Positions 1-8,082 are shown, counted from the stretch's first letter. The stretch: 11,837 nt of DNA from DATDOO01 sp035293245 (GCA_035293245.1 DATDOO010000027.1:1-11837), one strand, 5' to 3'. Translations and numbers: made by a program. Notes: generated from the letters alone by a model not told the origin.

Positions 1-852
1 GACGAGGGCCGGCCGGCGGGCTGGTCGTGGCATCGGGATGCGCCGCAGGTGAATCTGCCGGGCTTGACGGCAACCCAGGCGCTGACCTTCCAACTGGCCG
101 AACGTTATCTGTCCGCACTGATGCCCGGCGCCTGTCTGGACGAACTCGGGCCTTATTTCTCCGCCGCCGCCGGTGCACTGGACGCCATGCAAGACAACGT
201 CCTGCACCGGTGGGCCAGCAAAATCGCGGTGGTGCCGCCGACGCAGCGCTTGCAGGCGCCGTCCGTCGACCCGCAGGCGCAGCGCGTGGTTTACGAGGCC
301 TTGCTGCGGGGGCGGCAGGTGCAACTGTCTTACCAAAGGCGCGGCGAGACGGAATTGCAAAACTGGGTGGCGCATCCCTTGGGTCTGGTGGTCCGGGGCC
401 CCGTGACTTACCTGGTGGCCACCTTGTTCGGCTACGAGGACATCGTGTCCCTGGTTTTGCACCGCGTACGTTCCGCAAATCTGCTGGACGATGCATCAGT
501 ACAGCCGGACGGTTTCGATCTCCAAGCCTACATCGCCGAAGGACACCTGGGATTCGGCGACGGCGACCGCATCACGCTCAGGGCCCTGTTCAGCGAGTAC
601 GCGGGTATGCACTTGTTCGAAACGCCCTTGAGCGTCGATCAAACCCTGACGCCCGCAGACGACGGCAAGCTCCTGCTGCGCGCCGTCGTGCCGGACACCC
701 AGGAGCTGCGCTGGTGGCTGCTGGGTTTCGGCGAGGGCGTGGAAGTTCTGGCGCCCAAAGCATTGCGGCGCAACCTGGCGGAGACCGCTGCGAAACTCTA
801 CCGCCTCTATCACCCGGAATCCCCTCCATATACGACACAAGACGTCGCATAA
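1..852 (+). CDS. WYL-domain transcriptional regulator, C-terminal part (cut by window start)
   Basis: The reading frame is open from the first base, so the true start lies upstream; a GTG at 49 opens the same frame but falls inside conserved sequence. The visible 283 residues carry a WYL fold at about residues 93-165. The signature triplet appears as TYL at 136-138, with T replacing the usual W. A WCX-type C-terminal extension follows at about 180-265 (conserved LRWWLLGFG stretch). WYL domains sense ligands such as nucleic acids or nucleotides and usually sit behind an N-terminal helix-turn-helix, which would be off the left edge. The next gene begins 44 bases downstream on the same strand, so this is probably the regulator of, or partner to, the tandem AAA+ ATPase. 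The family assignment is firm; the ligand and the target promoter are unknown. Confidence 0.85.
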   Translation, partial: DEGRPAGWSWHRDAPQVNLPGLTATQALTFQLAERYLSALMPGACLDELGPYFSAAAGALDAMQDNVLHRWASKIAVVPPTQRLQAPSVDPQAQRVVYEALLRGRQVQLSYQRRGETELQNWVAHPLGLVVRGPVTYLVATLFGYEDIVSLVLHRVRSANLLDDASVQPDGFDLQAYIAEGHLGFGDGDRITLRALFSEYAGMHLFETPLSVDQTLTPADDGKLLLRAVVPDTQELRWWLLGFGEGVEVLAPKALRRNLAETAAKLYRLYHPESPPYTTQDVA

Positions 853-865
853 GACGCTTATCCTG

Positions 866-891
866 TCTCCGACCCTTAGATTTGTCGGAGA
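866..891 (+). promoter_or_regulatory. Inverted repeat that buries the Shine-Dalgarno of the AAA+ ATPase gene
   Basis: TCTCCGAC at 866-873 is perfectly complementary to GTCGGAGA at 884-891, leaving a 10-base loop. The right arm contains GGAG (887-890), the only good Shine-Dalgarno sequence for the ATG at 897. In mRNA the hairpin would hide the ribosome binding site; as DNA it could instead be an operator. A shorter repeat, ATAAG/CTTAT at 849-861, spans the upstream stop codon. A ribosome ending the WYL gene at 852 would reach close to the stem and might open it, which suggests translational coupling. The pairing is seen directly; the function is inferred. Confidence 0.5.
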
Positions 892-896
892 TTATT

Positions 897-3140
897 ATGC
901 GTAGACGCATCTTGCGCCGTCCGTGCGATTTACTCCCCGTTCAGTCCTGGCAGGAAGCCAGCAAGGATGCCGGCAAGTTGATCGGCGCCTTGTGGGCGCT
1001 GCGTTTCGCCCTTCACTCGCCCTGCGCCGGATCGCTGCTGGGTTATGCCGATTCGGCGCTGGAATGGCTGAGGGTCGCTGGTTTCAGTGTTCCTTGGACT
1101 GACGATCTGTTCGGCGACGACGAAAACGAGTTAAAGCCCAAGCGCAAGCGCGGGCCGCACCGGAGTTGGAACAACGTCGCCGAACCGTTCGCCGATAACT
1201 ACTGGCACAACAGGCGCGCATTGAACGCTCTGTTTCGCGAAACGCTGAAGCGGGTGGAAAAATCCTGGAGTAAAGGCAAGACCAACGAGCCGATCTGGCG
1301 CAATACCACAATGTTGGCGGAGTTGCTGTGTCTTGGCGACTTGCAGCGAGACCTGTTGCTGTTCGCGGCATTGGCGGCGATGTCGCCCAGTTTCAGAAGC
1401 TTCGTGAACGAAATTGAATATGACAGCACCCAGAAGGCCTATGTCGAGTTGGCGATTTTATTGGACGCCAATCCACGCGACGTGATGACTGCCTTGCGTC
1501 CGGATGGCCCGTTGGTGCGCATGGGCTTGCTGGAGCGGGTCGACGACATGGCGGACAAAATCTCCGACCTCGCCAGCCTGACGGATCGATTAATTGGCGT
1601 GCTGGATTACCCGTATGAGAACCTTTCGGACCTCATGCGTTCCTTCATGGGGGAAGCCACTCCGGGGCGCCTGTCTGCAGACGATTTTCCTCACTTGAGC
1701 ACCGAACTGGCACTGCTCCGGCGGGTTTTGGACCGCGCGGTGCAGCAGGGGGAAAAAGGGATCAATCTGCTTTTCTATGGGCCTCCCGGCACGGGCAAGA
1801 CGGAGTTTGCCAAACTTCTGGCCCACTCTGCCAAAGCGCGCCTGTATGAAGTCGGCTGCCGGGACGAAGACGGCGGTTCGGCCGACGGCGGGGAGCGCTA
1901 CGTTTCCTACTCCCTGATCCAGCGCTTTCTGGCCCAACGCAACGATGCACTGGTGTTGTTCGACGAAGTGGAAGACGTGCTGCAACCCCTTGGCGCATCC
2001 CTGTTCGGCAAACTGTTCGGCGGGAAGTCCCACGAGGGAGGCGGCTTCAGCAAGGCCTGGGTCAATCAGCAACTGGAGGACAACCCCGTGCCCACGCTGT
2101 GGGTATGCAACAGCATCGATTCCGTCGATCCGGCCCACTTGCGGCGCTTCCTTTACCACGTCGAGTTCCGCACGCCGCCCCAATCGGTGCGGCGGCGGGT
2201 GGCGTCCAAGTATCTGGAAAGCCTGCCCGTTCCGGAATCGGTAGCGCGGCGCCTGGCCGAATACACGGCGCTTAGTCCGGCGCAGATGGAATGCGCCGCG
2301 CGCCTGCTGAAACTCAACGCCGCGGACAACCCGGAGGAGAACGAACGGCTGGTACTGGCTGCCATCCGCAACAGCATGGCCGCTCTGGGACAGGAGCGCA
2401 GCATGGCTGGCCATGCCTCGATAACGCCGTATCGCCTGGATTATCTGAATGTGGATGCCTCGTCGCCGCTGGAACGGATGGTTGCCGCCCTGCGCGCCAG
2501 GCCCCGCGGCTCCCTGTGCCTTTACGGTCCGCCCGGCACGGGCAAGACCCAATTGGCGCAATTCATCGCCGACAGACTGGATCGCCCGCTGCTGGCCAAA
2601 CGCGCTTCCGATTTGCTCAGCCCCTGGGTGGGCGTAGCGGAGAAAAACATCGCCGCCATGTTCCGGGAGGCGCTGGACGAAAACGCGGTGTTGCTGCTGG
2701 ACGAGGCCGACAGTTTCCTGCGCGAGCGGGCCGGCTTGCACGCAAGTTGGGAGGTCAGCCAGGTGAATGAATTGCTGCAACAAATGGAACGCTTCGAGGG
2801 CCTGTTCGTCTGCGCCACCAACCTGTTCGAGCACATTGACCAGGCCGCCTTGCGCCGTTTCACCTTCAAAATCCGTTTCGATTATCTGCAACCGGAGCAG
2901 CGCTGGCGGCTGCTTGCGGAAACCTTGGGATTGGCCGCAGACACCCCCCCTGTCGGCGTACGCGACGCCTTGGGCCGCCTCGACAGACTGACGCCCGGCG
3001 ACTTTGCCAATGTGCGGAAGCAGGCCGCGGCCCTGGATGAAACATTGACCGCGGACGAATTTCTGGCGCGCCTGGAGACCGAATGCGCACTGAAGGACGG
3101 CGGGCGTGCCAGGCGCGGCATCGGTTTTGTGCATGTTTAA
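897..3140 (+). CDS. Tandem AAA+ ATPase of 747 residues paired with a WYL regulator
   Basis: The ATG at 897 is chosen because GGAG (887-890) lies 6 bases upstream and the frame before it reads as low-complexity Arg/Gly-rich sequence overlapping the WYL gene. The first AAA+ module, at about residues 265-480, has Walker A GPPGTGKT at 295-302, Walker B VLFDE ending at D356-E357, a sensor-1 Asn near 405 and an Arg pair at 416-417. The second, at about 515-700, has Walker A at 544-551, Walker B LLLDE ending at D602-E603, sensor-1 Asn 642 and Arg 653-654. Both nucleotide sites look intact. Residues 1-264 match no domain I recognise and include a basic patch (KPKRKR) near 80-86. Tandem AAA+ proteins generally form hexamers that remodel proteins or nucleic-acid complexes. 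The substrate cannot be read from the sequence. Pairing with a WYL regulator suggests a stress or defence role, which is an inference. Confidence 0.88.
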   Translation: MRRRILRRPCDLLPVQSWQEASKDAGKLIGALWALRFALHSPCAGSLLGYADSALEWLRVAGFSVPWTDDLFGDDENELKPKRKRGPHRSWNNVAEPFADNYWHNRRALNALFRETLKRVEKSWSKGKTNEPIWRNTTMLAELLCLGDLQRDLLLFAALAAMSPSFRSFVNEIEYDSTQKAYVELAILLDANPRDVMTALRPDGPLVRMGLLERVDDMADKISDLASLTDRLIGVLDYPYENLSDLMRSFMGEATPGRLSADDFPHLSTELALLRRVLDRAVQQGEKGINLLFYGPPGTGKTEFAKLLAHSAKARLYEVGCRDEDGGSADGGERYVSYSLIQRFLAQRNDALVLFDEVEDVLQPLGASLFGKLFGGKSHEGGGFSKAWVNQQLEDNPVPTLWVCNSIDSVDPAHLRRFLYHVEFRTPPQSVRRRVASKYLESLPVPESVARRLAEYTALSPAQMECAARLLKLNAADNPEENERLVLAAIRNSMAALGQERSMAGHASITPYRLDYLNVDASSPLERMVAALRARPRGSLCLYGPPGTGKTQLAQFIADRLDRPLLAKRASDLLSPWVGVAEKNIAAMFREALDENAVLLLDEADSFLRERAGLHASWEVSQVNELLQQMERFEGLFVCATNLFEHIDQAALRRFTFKIRFDYLQPEQRWRLLAETLGLAADTPPVGVRDALGRLDRLTPGDFANVRKQAAALDETLTADEFLARLETECALKDGGRARRGIGFVHV

Positions 3141-3239
3141 GAACGAATCGCGGTGCCGATATAGCAGTTCCGTCGACGCGCCAAAACAGAATGCCGACCG
3201 TTTGCGCTTACGGCCTCGGGGTCGTTGAGAGCCCGCGAA

Positions 3240-3626
3240 CTATCCGGCTCTGGAAACCATGCGCCTGAGCCACGGCTCCACATGGGCCCTGTCGAATGTG
3301 CCCGATTCGAGCATCCGGATCATCCCGGCATGGATTTCCATGGGCGCGCCGCCGATCCGATGGCCATTGATGCGCAGAAAGACATCGGTGGCGGCGAAAG
3401 CCACGCGCTTGTTGCCATCCAGAAAAGGATGATTGATGGCCAAACTTTCCATGAGGGCTGCGGCTTCCTCAACGATGTCCGCGTAATAACCCGATTGCGG
3501 GCGAAGCAGCGCGGCTGCCAATCCGCCGGGGTCCCTGACACCGGATAGGCCGCCGTAACGCCGAATCAGGATTGCGTGCAGCGTCAGGACATCGGCAACG
3601 GTCAGATAATCCCTTTCCGTCGTCAC
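3240..3626 (-). CDS. doc: Doc (death-on-curing) family toxin, Fic fold
   Basis: The 128-residue length is close to phage P1 Doc (126). The Fic motif reads HPFLDGNKR, with His66 at the position of the essential His of P1 Doc, followed by Asp70, Asn72, Lys73 and Arg74. Doc enzymes phosphorylate elongation factor Tu, stopping translation, rather than AMPylating like most Fic proteins; all motif residues needed are present. The start overlaps the stop of the upstream small gene by four bases (ATGA at 3623-3626), which implies translational coupling with an antitoxin. It converges with the AAA+ ATPase gene, whose stop is 99 bases away. No frameshift or truncation is seen. The family call is firm; activity is inferred from the intact motif. 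Confidence 0.9.
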   Translation of the reverse strand: MTTERDYLTVADVLTLHAILIRRYGGLSGVRDPGGLAAALLRPQSGYYADIVEEAAALMESLAINHPFLDGNKRVAFAATDVFLRINGHRIGGAPMEIHAGMIRMLESGTFDRAHVEPWLRRMVSRAG

Positions 3627-3853
3627 TTGGCAAGTTCACGGTACAGGCTGTCGAACTCGGCCACGCTGTGCGCAAAGGCATCCAGAACCTGCCGACGAGG
3701 TCTGCCCTGTTCCTTGCGCTCGATGTATTCCCGCAATGCCTCGTCGAGAACCGATTGCAACTGCCGTCCCTCATTGTCGGCGATGCGCCGAAGCGCAGCC
3801 AGGACTTCCGGCGTCGCTTGGGGGATCAATTCTGCATGAATAGCGGTGGGCAT
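3623..3853 (-). CDS. Antitoxin of the Doc toxin, probably ribbon-helix-helix
   Basis: This 76-residue protein is encoded directly upstream of doc and overlaps it by four bases, the usual antitoxin-first arrangement. It starts with a short probable beta strand (about residues 2-10), then two predicted helices (PEVLAALRRIADNEG and LQSVLDEALREYIERK) separated by a tight turn, as in ribbon-helix-helix DNA-binding antitoxins. A charged C-terminal tail (about 48-76) would be the toxin-binding part. It does not resemble the Phd/YefM fold normally paired with Doc. No strong Shine-Dalgarno precedes the ATG. Antitoxins of this kind usually repress their own operon through palindromes near the start; one imperfect candidate lies at 3890-3908. 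The antitoxin role rests mainly on position and size. Confidence 0.75.
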   Translation of the reverse strand: MPTAIHAELIPQATPEVLAALRRIADNEGRQLQSVLDEALREYIERKEQGRPRRQVLDAFAHSVAEFDSLYRELAK

Positions 3854-3889
3854 GAAATTTACCGGTCGTATGTTAGGTACGGTGTCGCC

Positions 3890-3908
3890 ATGATATGCGC
3901 GGCATCAT
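3890..3908. promoter_or_regulatory. Imperfect palindrome upstream of the toxin-antitoxin operon
   Basis: The 19 bases can be read as ATGA-TA-TGC, a GCG centre and GCA-TCAT, which is symmetrical apart from a two-base bulge in the left arm. The site lies 36 bases upstream of the antitoxin ATG (minus strand), where an autoregulatory operator would be expected. The rest of 3854-4019 shows no convincing promoter boxes and no gene. It may be a chance repeat. Confidence 0.25.
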
Positions 3909-4019
3909 CTGCCTGCCGACTGAAAATAAGGAAAGATTGAGTGTGAAGCCAGTATGAACAGGGGCTGCGACAGAATGAGTCTTGTCCGGTGAGAAAAATA
4001 CTACGCTGCGGGACACGGC

Positions 4020-6572
4020 TCACAATCGCGGATCGACCGGTTCCGATTCCAACGCCAACACGCCGAACACGCATTCATGCACCCGTCGCAGCGGTTCTCC
4101 GGCAACGAAGCGTTCCAGGGCTTCCAGCCCCAGGGCGAACTCGCGGATGGCCAGACCGCGTTTGGCCGCAACGCTCCGCTTGCGCAGCCGCGACAGGTTG
4201 GCCGGCTGGGTGTAGCCGGGACCGTAAATGATGCGCAGGTACTCCCGGCCGCGACATTTGACGGCGGGCTGCACCGGCTTGCCGGAAAGCCTGGGCGTGA
4301 AGCCCAGCGGCTTGACCACGATGCCCTCGCCGCCCGCCTCGGTGAGGCCGAGCCACCAGTCTTCCAGGCTGCGGCAGGCGGCCGCGTCGTTCAGCTCCAC
4401 CTCGCGGAACGGGGTGGCAAGAAGCAGCGGATCGCCATGCTGCGCCAGACGATGCAGGGTCTCCATGTGCCAGACGTGCGTCCGGTCGGCATGCACCTTC
4501 CCCTCGGAAGCCAGGAGATGGAACGGCGCCAGACGGAGGTCGTCCAGGGAATTCACGTCCCAGCAATAGCGCCGATAGGCGTCGGTGAAGCGTTGCGCGT
4601 CCCGGGCCCGTTCGGCGAATTCGTCGCGCAGGGCGGAGACCTCCAGCCCGCGGGCTTCGGCGGCGGCGATCAATGCATGGGCCGGGGGCAGCATGGCGCG
4701 GCTCGCCGCCCCGACTGCGGCGTACTGGCGGGTGATGAGTTCCTTGGCCTTGAGCGACCAGGGCATCAGTTCGCAGTCGAGGAGGAACCAGTCGGTCTGG
4801 AACTCCTCCCAGAAGCCGGCGGCGCTCAGCGCCTCGTCCAGCCGGTCCAGCAAGCCCCGCTCCAGTTCCGCGTCGTTGAAGAAGCGTCGGCCGGTGCGGG
4901 TGTAGACGATGCCCCGGCCCTCATGGGCCACACCGAAGCGCCCGAGGGCCGCCGCTTCGTCGCGGGCGATAACGACCACGGCGCGCGAACCCATGTGCTT
5001 TTCCTCGCACACCACGGACGCAACGCCGGCGTTGCGGTAATAGGCCAGCGCCTCGCCAGGGTGTTCGAGAAAGCCGTCCATCTCGCTGGTTTCCGGCGGC
5101 GACATGGTGGGCGGCAGATAAGCCAGCCAGCGCGGGTCCGCGGCGAAGCGGGTCATGACCTCCAGGGCCGCCGCGGCATTCTCCGGCCGGATGGTCACGT
5201 TGTGGCCGAGACGGGGATGCAGGATGCGCTTGCCCGAAACGTCGGCGTAATCGAGCAGGTCGTCGGCCGCCTGTTGCAGGGAAAGCGCCGTGCCCTCCAC
5301 GGGAATCAGGGGCCGGATCGGCTCGTAGTAGGTCGCCAGGGCCGGCACGGACACCAGTTCCTTTTCCGGCCAGCGCAGGGCGGTCAAGTGGCCGCCGAAC
5401 ACGCAGCCGGTATCCAGGCACAGGGTGTTGTTGAGCCATTCGGCGCGGGGAACCGGAGTATGGCCATAAACCACGGCGGTGCGGCCCCGATAGTCGGCGG
5501 CCCAGTTGTAGCGGATCGGCAGGCCGTATGCGTCGGTCTCGCCGGTAGTCTCGCCGTACAGGGCGAACTCGCGCACCTTGCCGGAACCGCGCCCGTGCAT
5601 GGATTCGGGCAATCCGGCGTGCGCCACCACCAGCCGGCCGCCATCGAATACGTAATGGCTCACCAGGCCATCCAGGAATCGGGCGACCCGCTCCCGGAAC
5701 TCCGGCGTCTCGGTTTCCAGTTGCGCGAGGGATTCGGCCAAGCCGTGCGTTTTCTGCACCGACCGGCCGCGCAGCGCCTTGACCAGTTTCAGGTCGTGGT
5801 TGCCGGGTACGCAGAAGCCGTTGCCGCTTTCCACCACGCGCATCGCCAGGCGCAAGACCTCGGGAACCTTGGGGCCACGGTCTACCAGGTCGCCGACGAA
5901 CACCAGCTTGCGGCCTTCGGGATGACTCACGTCGATTTCCCCGCCGTCGCGCCCGACCGCGTAGCCCAGGCGCTCCAGAAGCTGCGTCAGTTCGTCGAAA
6001 CAGCCGTGTACGTCGCCGACGATGTCGAAGGGGCCGGGCTCCGCCTTGCGGTTGTTCCACAGGGGCTGGCGCTGGATTTCCGCCTGGTCCACGTCCTCCA
6101 GGGAGCGCAGCCGGTACACGTAGCGAAAACCTTCCCGCTCCATGCCACGGAGCGAGCGGTTCAGGCTGGCAGCCTGGTTGCGGACCACATGGGGGCCGAA
6201 AGAGCGGTCGGGACGGCCGGCGTTGCGCTCGTGGCAAAGGCGCTCGGGCAGGTCCAGCACGAGGGCGACCGGCAGGCAGTGGTATTCCCGCGCCAGCGCC
6301 ACAAAGGGCTTGCGATCTTCCGAACGCACATTGGTGGCGTCGACCACGGCGAGGCGCCCGCCTTTCAGGCGTTTGCCGACGATGTAATGGAGGATGTCGA
6401 AGGCGTCGGCCGTGGCCGACTGGTCGTTTTCGTCGTCGGCGACCAGCCCTCGGCAGTAGTCGGAGGAAATGATTTCGGTGGGCAGGAAATGCTGGCGGGC
6501 GAACGTGGACTTGCCGGAACCGCTGGGGCCGACCAGCACCACCAGGGACAACTCGGGCAGGGTGATTTTCAT
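4020..6572 (-). CDS. pnkp: Polynucleotide kinase-phosphatase-ligase Pnkp (bacterial RNA repair)
   Basis: At 850 residues this matches the three-domain bacterial Pnkp. The 5' kinase domain has a P-loop at G15-S22 (Lys21, Ser22), Asp38 and Arg41 in SSDYCR, and lid arginines 116 and 120, the same numbers as in Clostridium thermocellum Pnkp. The binuclear metallophosphatase follows with D187-x-H189, Asp228/Arg232 (GDLVDRG), Asn258-His259 (GNHD), His318 (AHAGL), His371 (YGHTP) and Asp387. The ligase-like adenylyltransferase domain has its AMP-accepting lysine near 525 (EKHMGSR), with EGIVVKP and VKCRGREYLRI near the C-terminus. The enzyme heals 2',3'-cyclic phosphate and 5'-OH ends and, together with Hen1, reseals the RNA. 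The ATG at 6570-6572 overlaps the hen1 stop (ATGA), with GGGAGG as Shine-Dalgarno. The frame stays open further upstream only as a shadow of hen1. Confidence 0.96.
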   Translation of the reverse strand: MKITLPELSLVVLVGPSGSGKSTFARQHFLPTEIISSDYCRGLVADDENDQSATADAFDILHYIVGKRLKGGRLAVVDATNVRSEDRKPFVALAREYHCLPVALVLDLPERLCHERNAGRPDRSFGPHVVRNQAASLNRSLRGMEREGFRYVYRLRSLEDVDQAEIQRQPLWNNRKAEPGPFDIVGDVHGCFDELTQLLERLGYAVGRDGGEIDVSHPEGRKLVFVGDLVDRGPKVPEVLRLAMRVVESGNGFCVPGNHDLKLVKALRGRSVQKTHGLAESLAQLETETPEFRERVARFLDGLVSHYVFDGGRLVVAHAGLPESMHGRGSGKVREFALYGETTGETDAYGLPIRYNWAADYRGRTAVVYGHTPVPRAEWLNNTLCLDTGCVFGGHLTALRWPEKELVSVPALATYYEPIRPLIPVEGTALSLQQAADDLLDYADVSGKRILHPRLGHNVTIRPENAAAALEVMTRFAADPRWLAYLPPTMSPPETSEMDGFLEHPGEALAYYRNAGVASVVCEEKHMGSRAVVVIARDEAAALGRFGVAHEGRGIVYTRTGRRFFNDAELERGLLDRLDEALSAAGFWEEFQTDWFLLDCELMPWSLKAKELITRQYAAVGAASRAMLPPAHALIAAAEARGLEVSALRDEFAERARDAQRFTDAYRRYCWDVNSLDDLRLAPFHLLASEGKVHADRTHVWHMETLHRLAQHGDPLLLATPFREVELNDAAACRSLEDWWLGLTEAGGEGIVVKPLGFTPRLSGKPVQPAVKCRGREYLRIIYGPGYTQPANLSRLRKRSVAAKRGLAIREFALGLEALERFVAGEPLRRVHECVFGVLALESEPVDPRL

Positions 6573-8014
6573 GCCGCCTCCCGCTCGAACACGGCCATTT
6601 GCGTCGGCGCGCCCAATTCCGGATCGGCTGCGCCGATGGGTTCGAAACGCACCCGGTAGCCATGACTGTCGGCGATGCGCCCCGCCCAGGACTGGAACTC
6701 CGCGCGCGTCCATTCGAAGCGATGGTCGGGGTGGCGGTAGTGTCCGGCCGGCAGAGTCTCGTAGCGCACGTTGAATTCGAAGTTGGGCGTGGTCACCAGG
6801 ACGAGGCGGGGCTTGGCGCAGCCGAACAGCACCTTCTCGAAGGCCGACAGGCGCCCGGAATCCAGGTGCTCGATCACTTCGACGGCCACCGCGGCGTCGA
6901 AACCTTCGATACGGGCGTCCCGGTAGGTCAGTCCGCCTTGCAGCAGCGTAATGCGTTCCCGCACCCGCGGAGGCAGGCGGTCCAGCTTGAGGCGCCCGGC
7001 GGCAATTTCCAGGGCGCGGACCGACACGTCGAGACCCACCAGCCGGCTGATGCGGCGGGTCTTCAACAATCGGGAAAGCAGCTTGCCTTCGCCGCAACCC
7101 AGGTCGGCCACGGACTCCACCCGCGCGGTTTCCAACTCGGCGAGCACGGCATCCATCCGGGCCTGGTTCAGCGACAAGGGCGCCTCGACCAGCGCCTCCT
7201 CCGGCGTGATGGATGCCATGGAGTCCGTTTCCGCCGCATCGCCGGATGAGTCGTCGGGCGGAGGAATCTCGTCTTCCGCCGCTTCCGCCGTGTCCAGCCG
7301 CGCCAACGCTTCACAGGCCAGGCTGCGCTGGTGGCGCAGGTAGCGCTGGGCGATGCGCTGTTTTTCCGGATGTCCCGGCAACCAATCGGCGCCGTGGCGT
7401 AGCAGCTTTTCCAACTCATCCTGCCCGACCCAGTAATGCTTGGCGTTGTCGAGAACCGGCAGCAGGACGTACAGATGGGACAGGACCTCTTTCACCGTCT
7501 TGCAGGCGGTCAAGGTCAGCGAGACATAGGGGCTGTCGCCCCATTGCGGAAAGCGCTCGTCGAGCGGCAGGCGGGCAGCGTCCACCTCGTAACCCAGGGG
7601 TTCGAACAAGGCATGAACCAAGCCGGCTTCGCCACGGGCGGGGACGGCCGGCAGGTGCGCCGTCAGCGACAAAGGCGTCGCCGCCAGTTCCGGTCTCGCG
7701 TTGCAGCGCCCGTGCAGCGCGGAAGAAAACACCTCGCCAATCGCCACCGATAGGAAGGAAGACGCGGCGTAGGGCCGGTCGTTGACGTACTGATCCAGCA
7801 GGCCGCCGCCCATCTGCGCCTTGCCGCGCACCAGTCCCACCGGATCGACGTCCACCAGCAGACAGGCCGTGCAGCACTCCGGGTTCGCTTCGGGATAAAA
7901 CACATGCGCTTCCCCGAAGCTGAGAGGGAAATTCTGCACCCGCCCGGGGTGCTTATGCAGCAGAAATCCCAGGTCCGTGGCGGGCGACTGGCTGTTGGTA
8001 AGGCTCAGGAGCAT
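6569..8014 (-). CDS. hen1: Bacterial Hen1, 3'-terminal RNA ribose 2'-O-methyltransferase
   Basis: This 481-residue protein has the two-part bacterial Hen1 layout. The N-terminal half (about residues 1-240) begins MLLSLTN and contains ATDLGFLLHKHP; in characterised homologues this part binds Pnkp and activates its ligase. An acidic linker (about 245-280) leads to the methyltransferase. That has the SAM-binding motif DLGCGEG from Asp304, and metal-binding residues Glu379, Glu382 and His383 in EVIEH plus His428 and His431 in RHPDH. Hen1 methylates the 2'-OH of the 3' end at the break before ligation, so the repaired RNA resists being cut again at that site. The start matches the family N-terminus even though no clear Shine-Dalgarno precedes it. 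It is the first gene of the operon and overlaps pnkp by four bases, which implies balanced production of the two partners. Confidence 0.96.
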   Translation of the reverse strand: MLLSLTNSQSPATDLGFLLHKHPGRVQNFPLSFGEAHVFYPEANPECCTACLLVDVDPVGLVRGKAQMGGGLLDQYVNDRPYAASSFLSVAIGEVFSSALHGRCNARPELAATPLSLTAHLPAVPARGEAGLVHALFEPLGYEVDAARLPLDERFPQWGDSPYVSLTLTACKTVKEVLSHLYVLLPVLDNAKHYWVGQDELEKLLRHGADWLPGHPEKQRIAQRYLRHQRSLACEALARLDTAEAAEDEIPPPDDSSGDAAETDSMASITPEEALVEAPLSLNQARMDAVLAELETARVESVADLGCGEGKLLSRLLKTRRISRLVGLDVSVRALEIAAGRLKLDRLPPRVRERITLLQGGLTYRDARIEGFDAAVAVEVIEHLDSGRLSAFEKVLFGCAKPRLVLVTTPNFEFNVRYETLPAGHYRHPDHRFEWTRAEFQSWAGRIADSHGYRVRFEPIGAADPELGAPTQMAVFEREAA

Positions 8015-8082
8015 GGTGGCAAGGATGGCGGATGAAGGAATATCGCCTGGCTTTTTTGAGAGTTTACAAGAACCGATGGATT

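Noticed and set aside
27..896. The AAA+ ATPase frame stays open upstream to position 27, suggesting a much longer protein.
   Set aside because: The extension overlaps the well-supported WYL gene in another frame and encodes Arg/Gly-rich low-complexity sequence. The ATG at 897 has its own Shine-Dalgarno.
1590..3134. A 514-codon open frame on the - strand opposite the AAA+ ATPase gene.
   Set aside because: It has a shadow composition rich in Gln, Gly and Arg, no motif, and full overlap with a gene containing two intact Walker A/B pairs.
3228..3251. AGAGCC/GGCTCT inverted repeat at the end of doc, a possible terminator.
   Set aside because: It has 6-bp arms with a 12-base loop, no following T run on either strand, and it overlaps the doc stop codon.
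3989..4023. GTGAG/CTCAC repeat with a T run just past the pnkp stop, a possible terminator.
   Set aside because: The arms are only 5 bp and 25 bases apart, and the T run lies inside the loop rather than after the stem.
4077..6659. An 860-codon open frame on the + strand opposite pnkp.
   Set aside because: It is the antisense shadow of a GC-rich gene whose catalytic residues are all recognisable on the minus strand; the antisense peptide shows no domain.
6573..7097. A longer pnkp start, 175 codons upstream of the chosen ATG.
   Set aside because: The extension lies wholly within the methyltransferase half of hen1 and is Arg/Pro-rich. The chosen ATG has GGGAGG upstream and gives kinase residue numbers equal to those of a characterised Pnkp.
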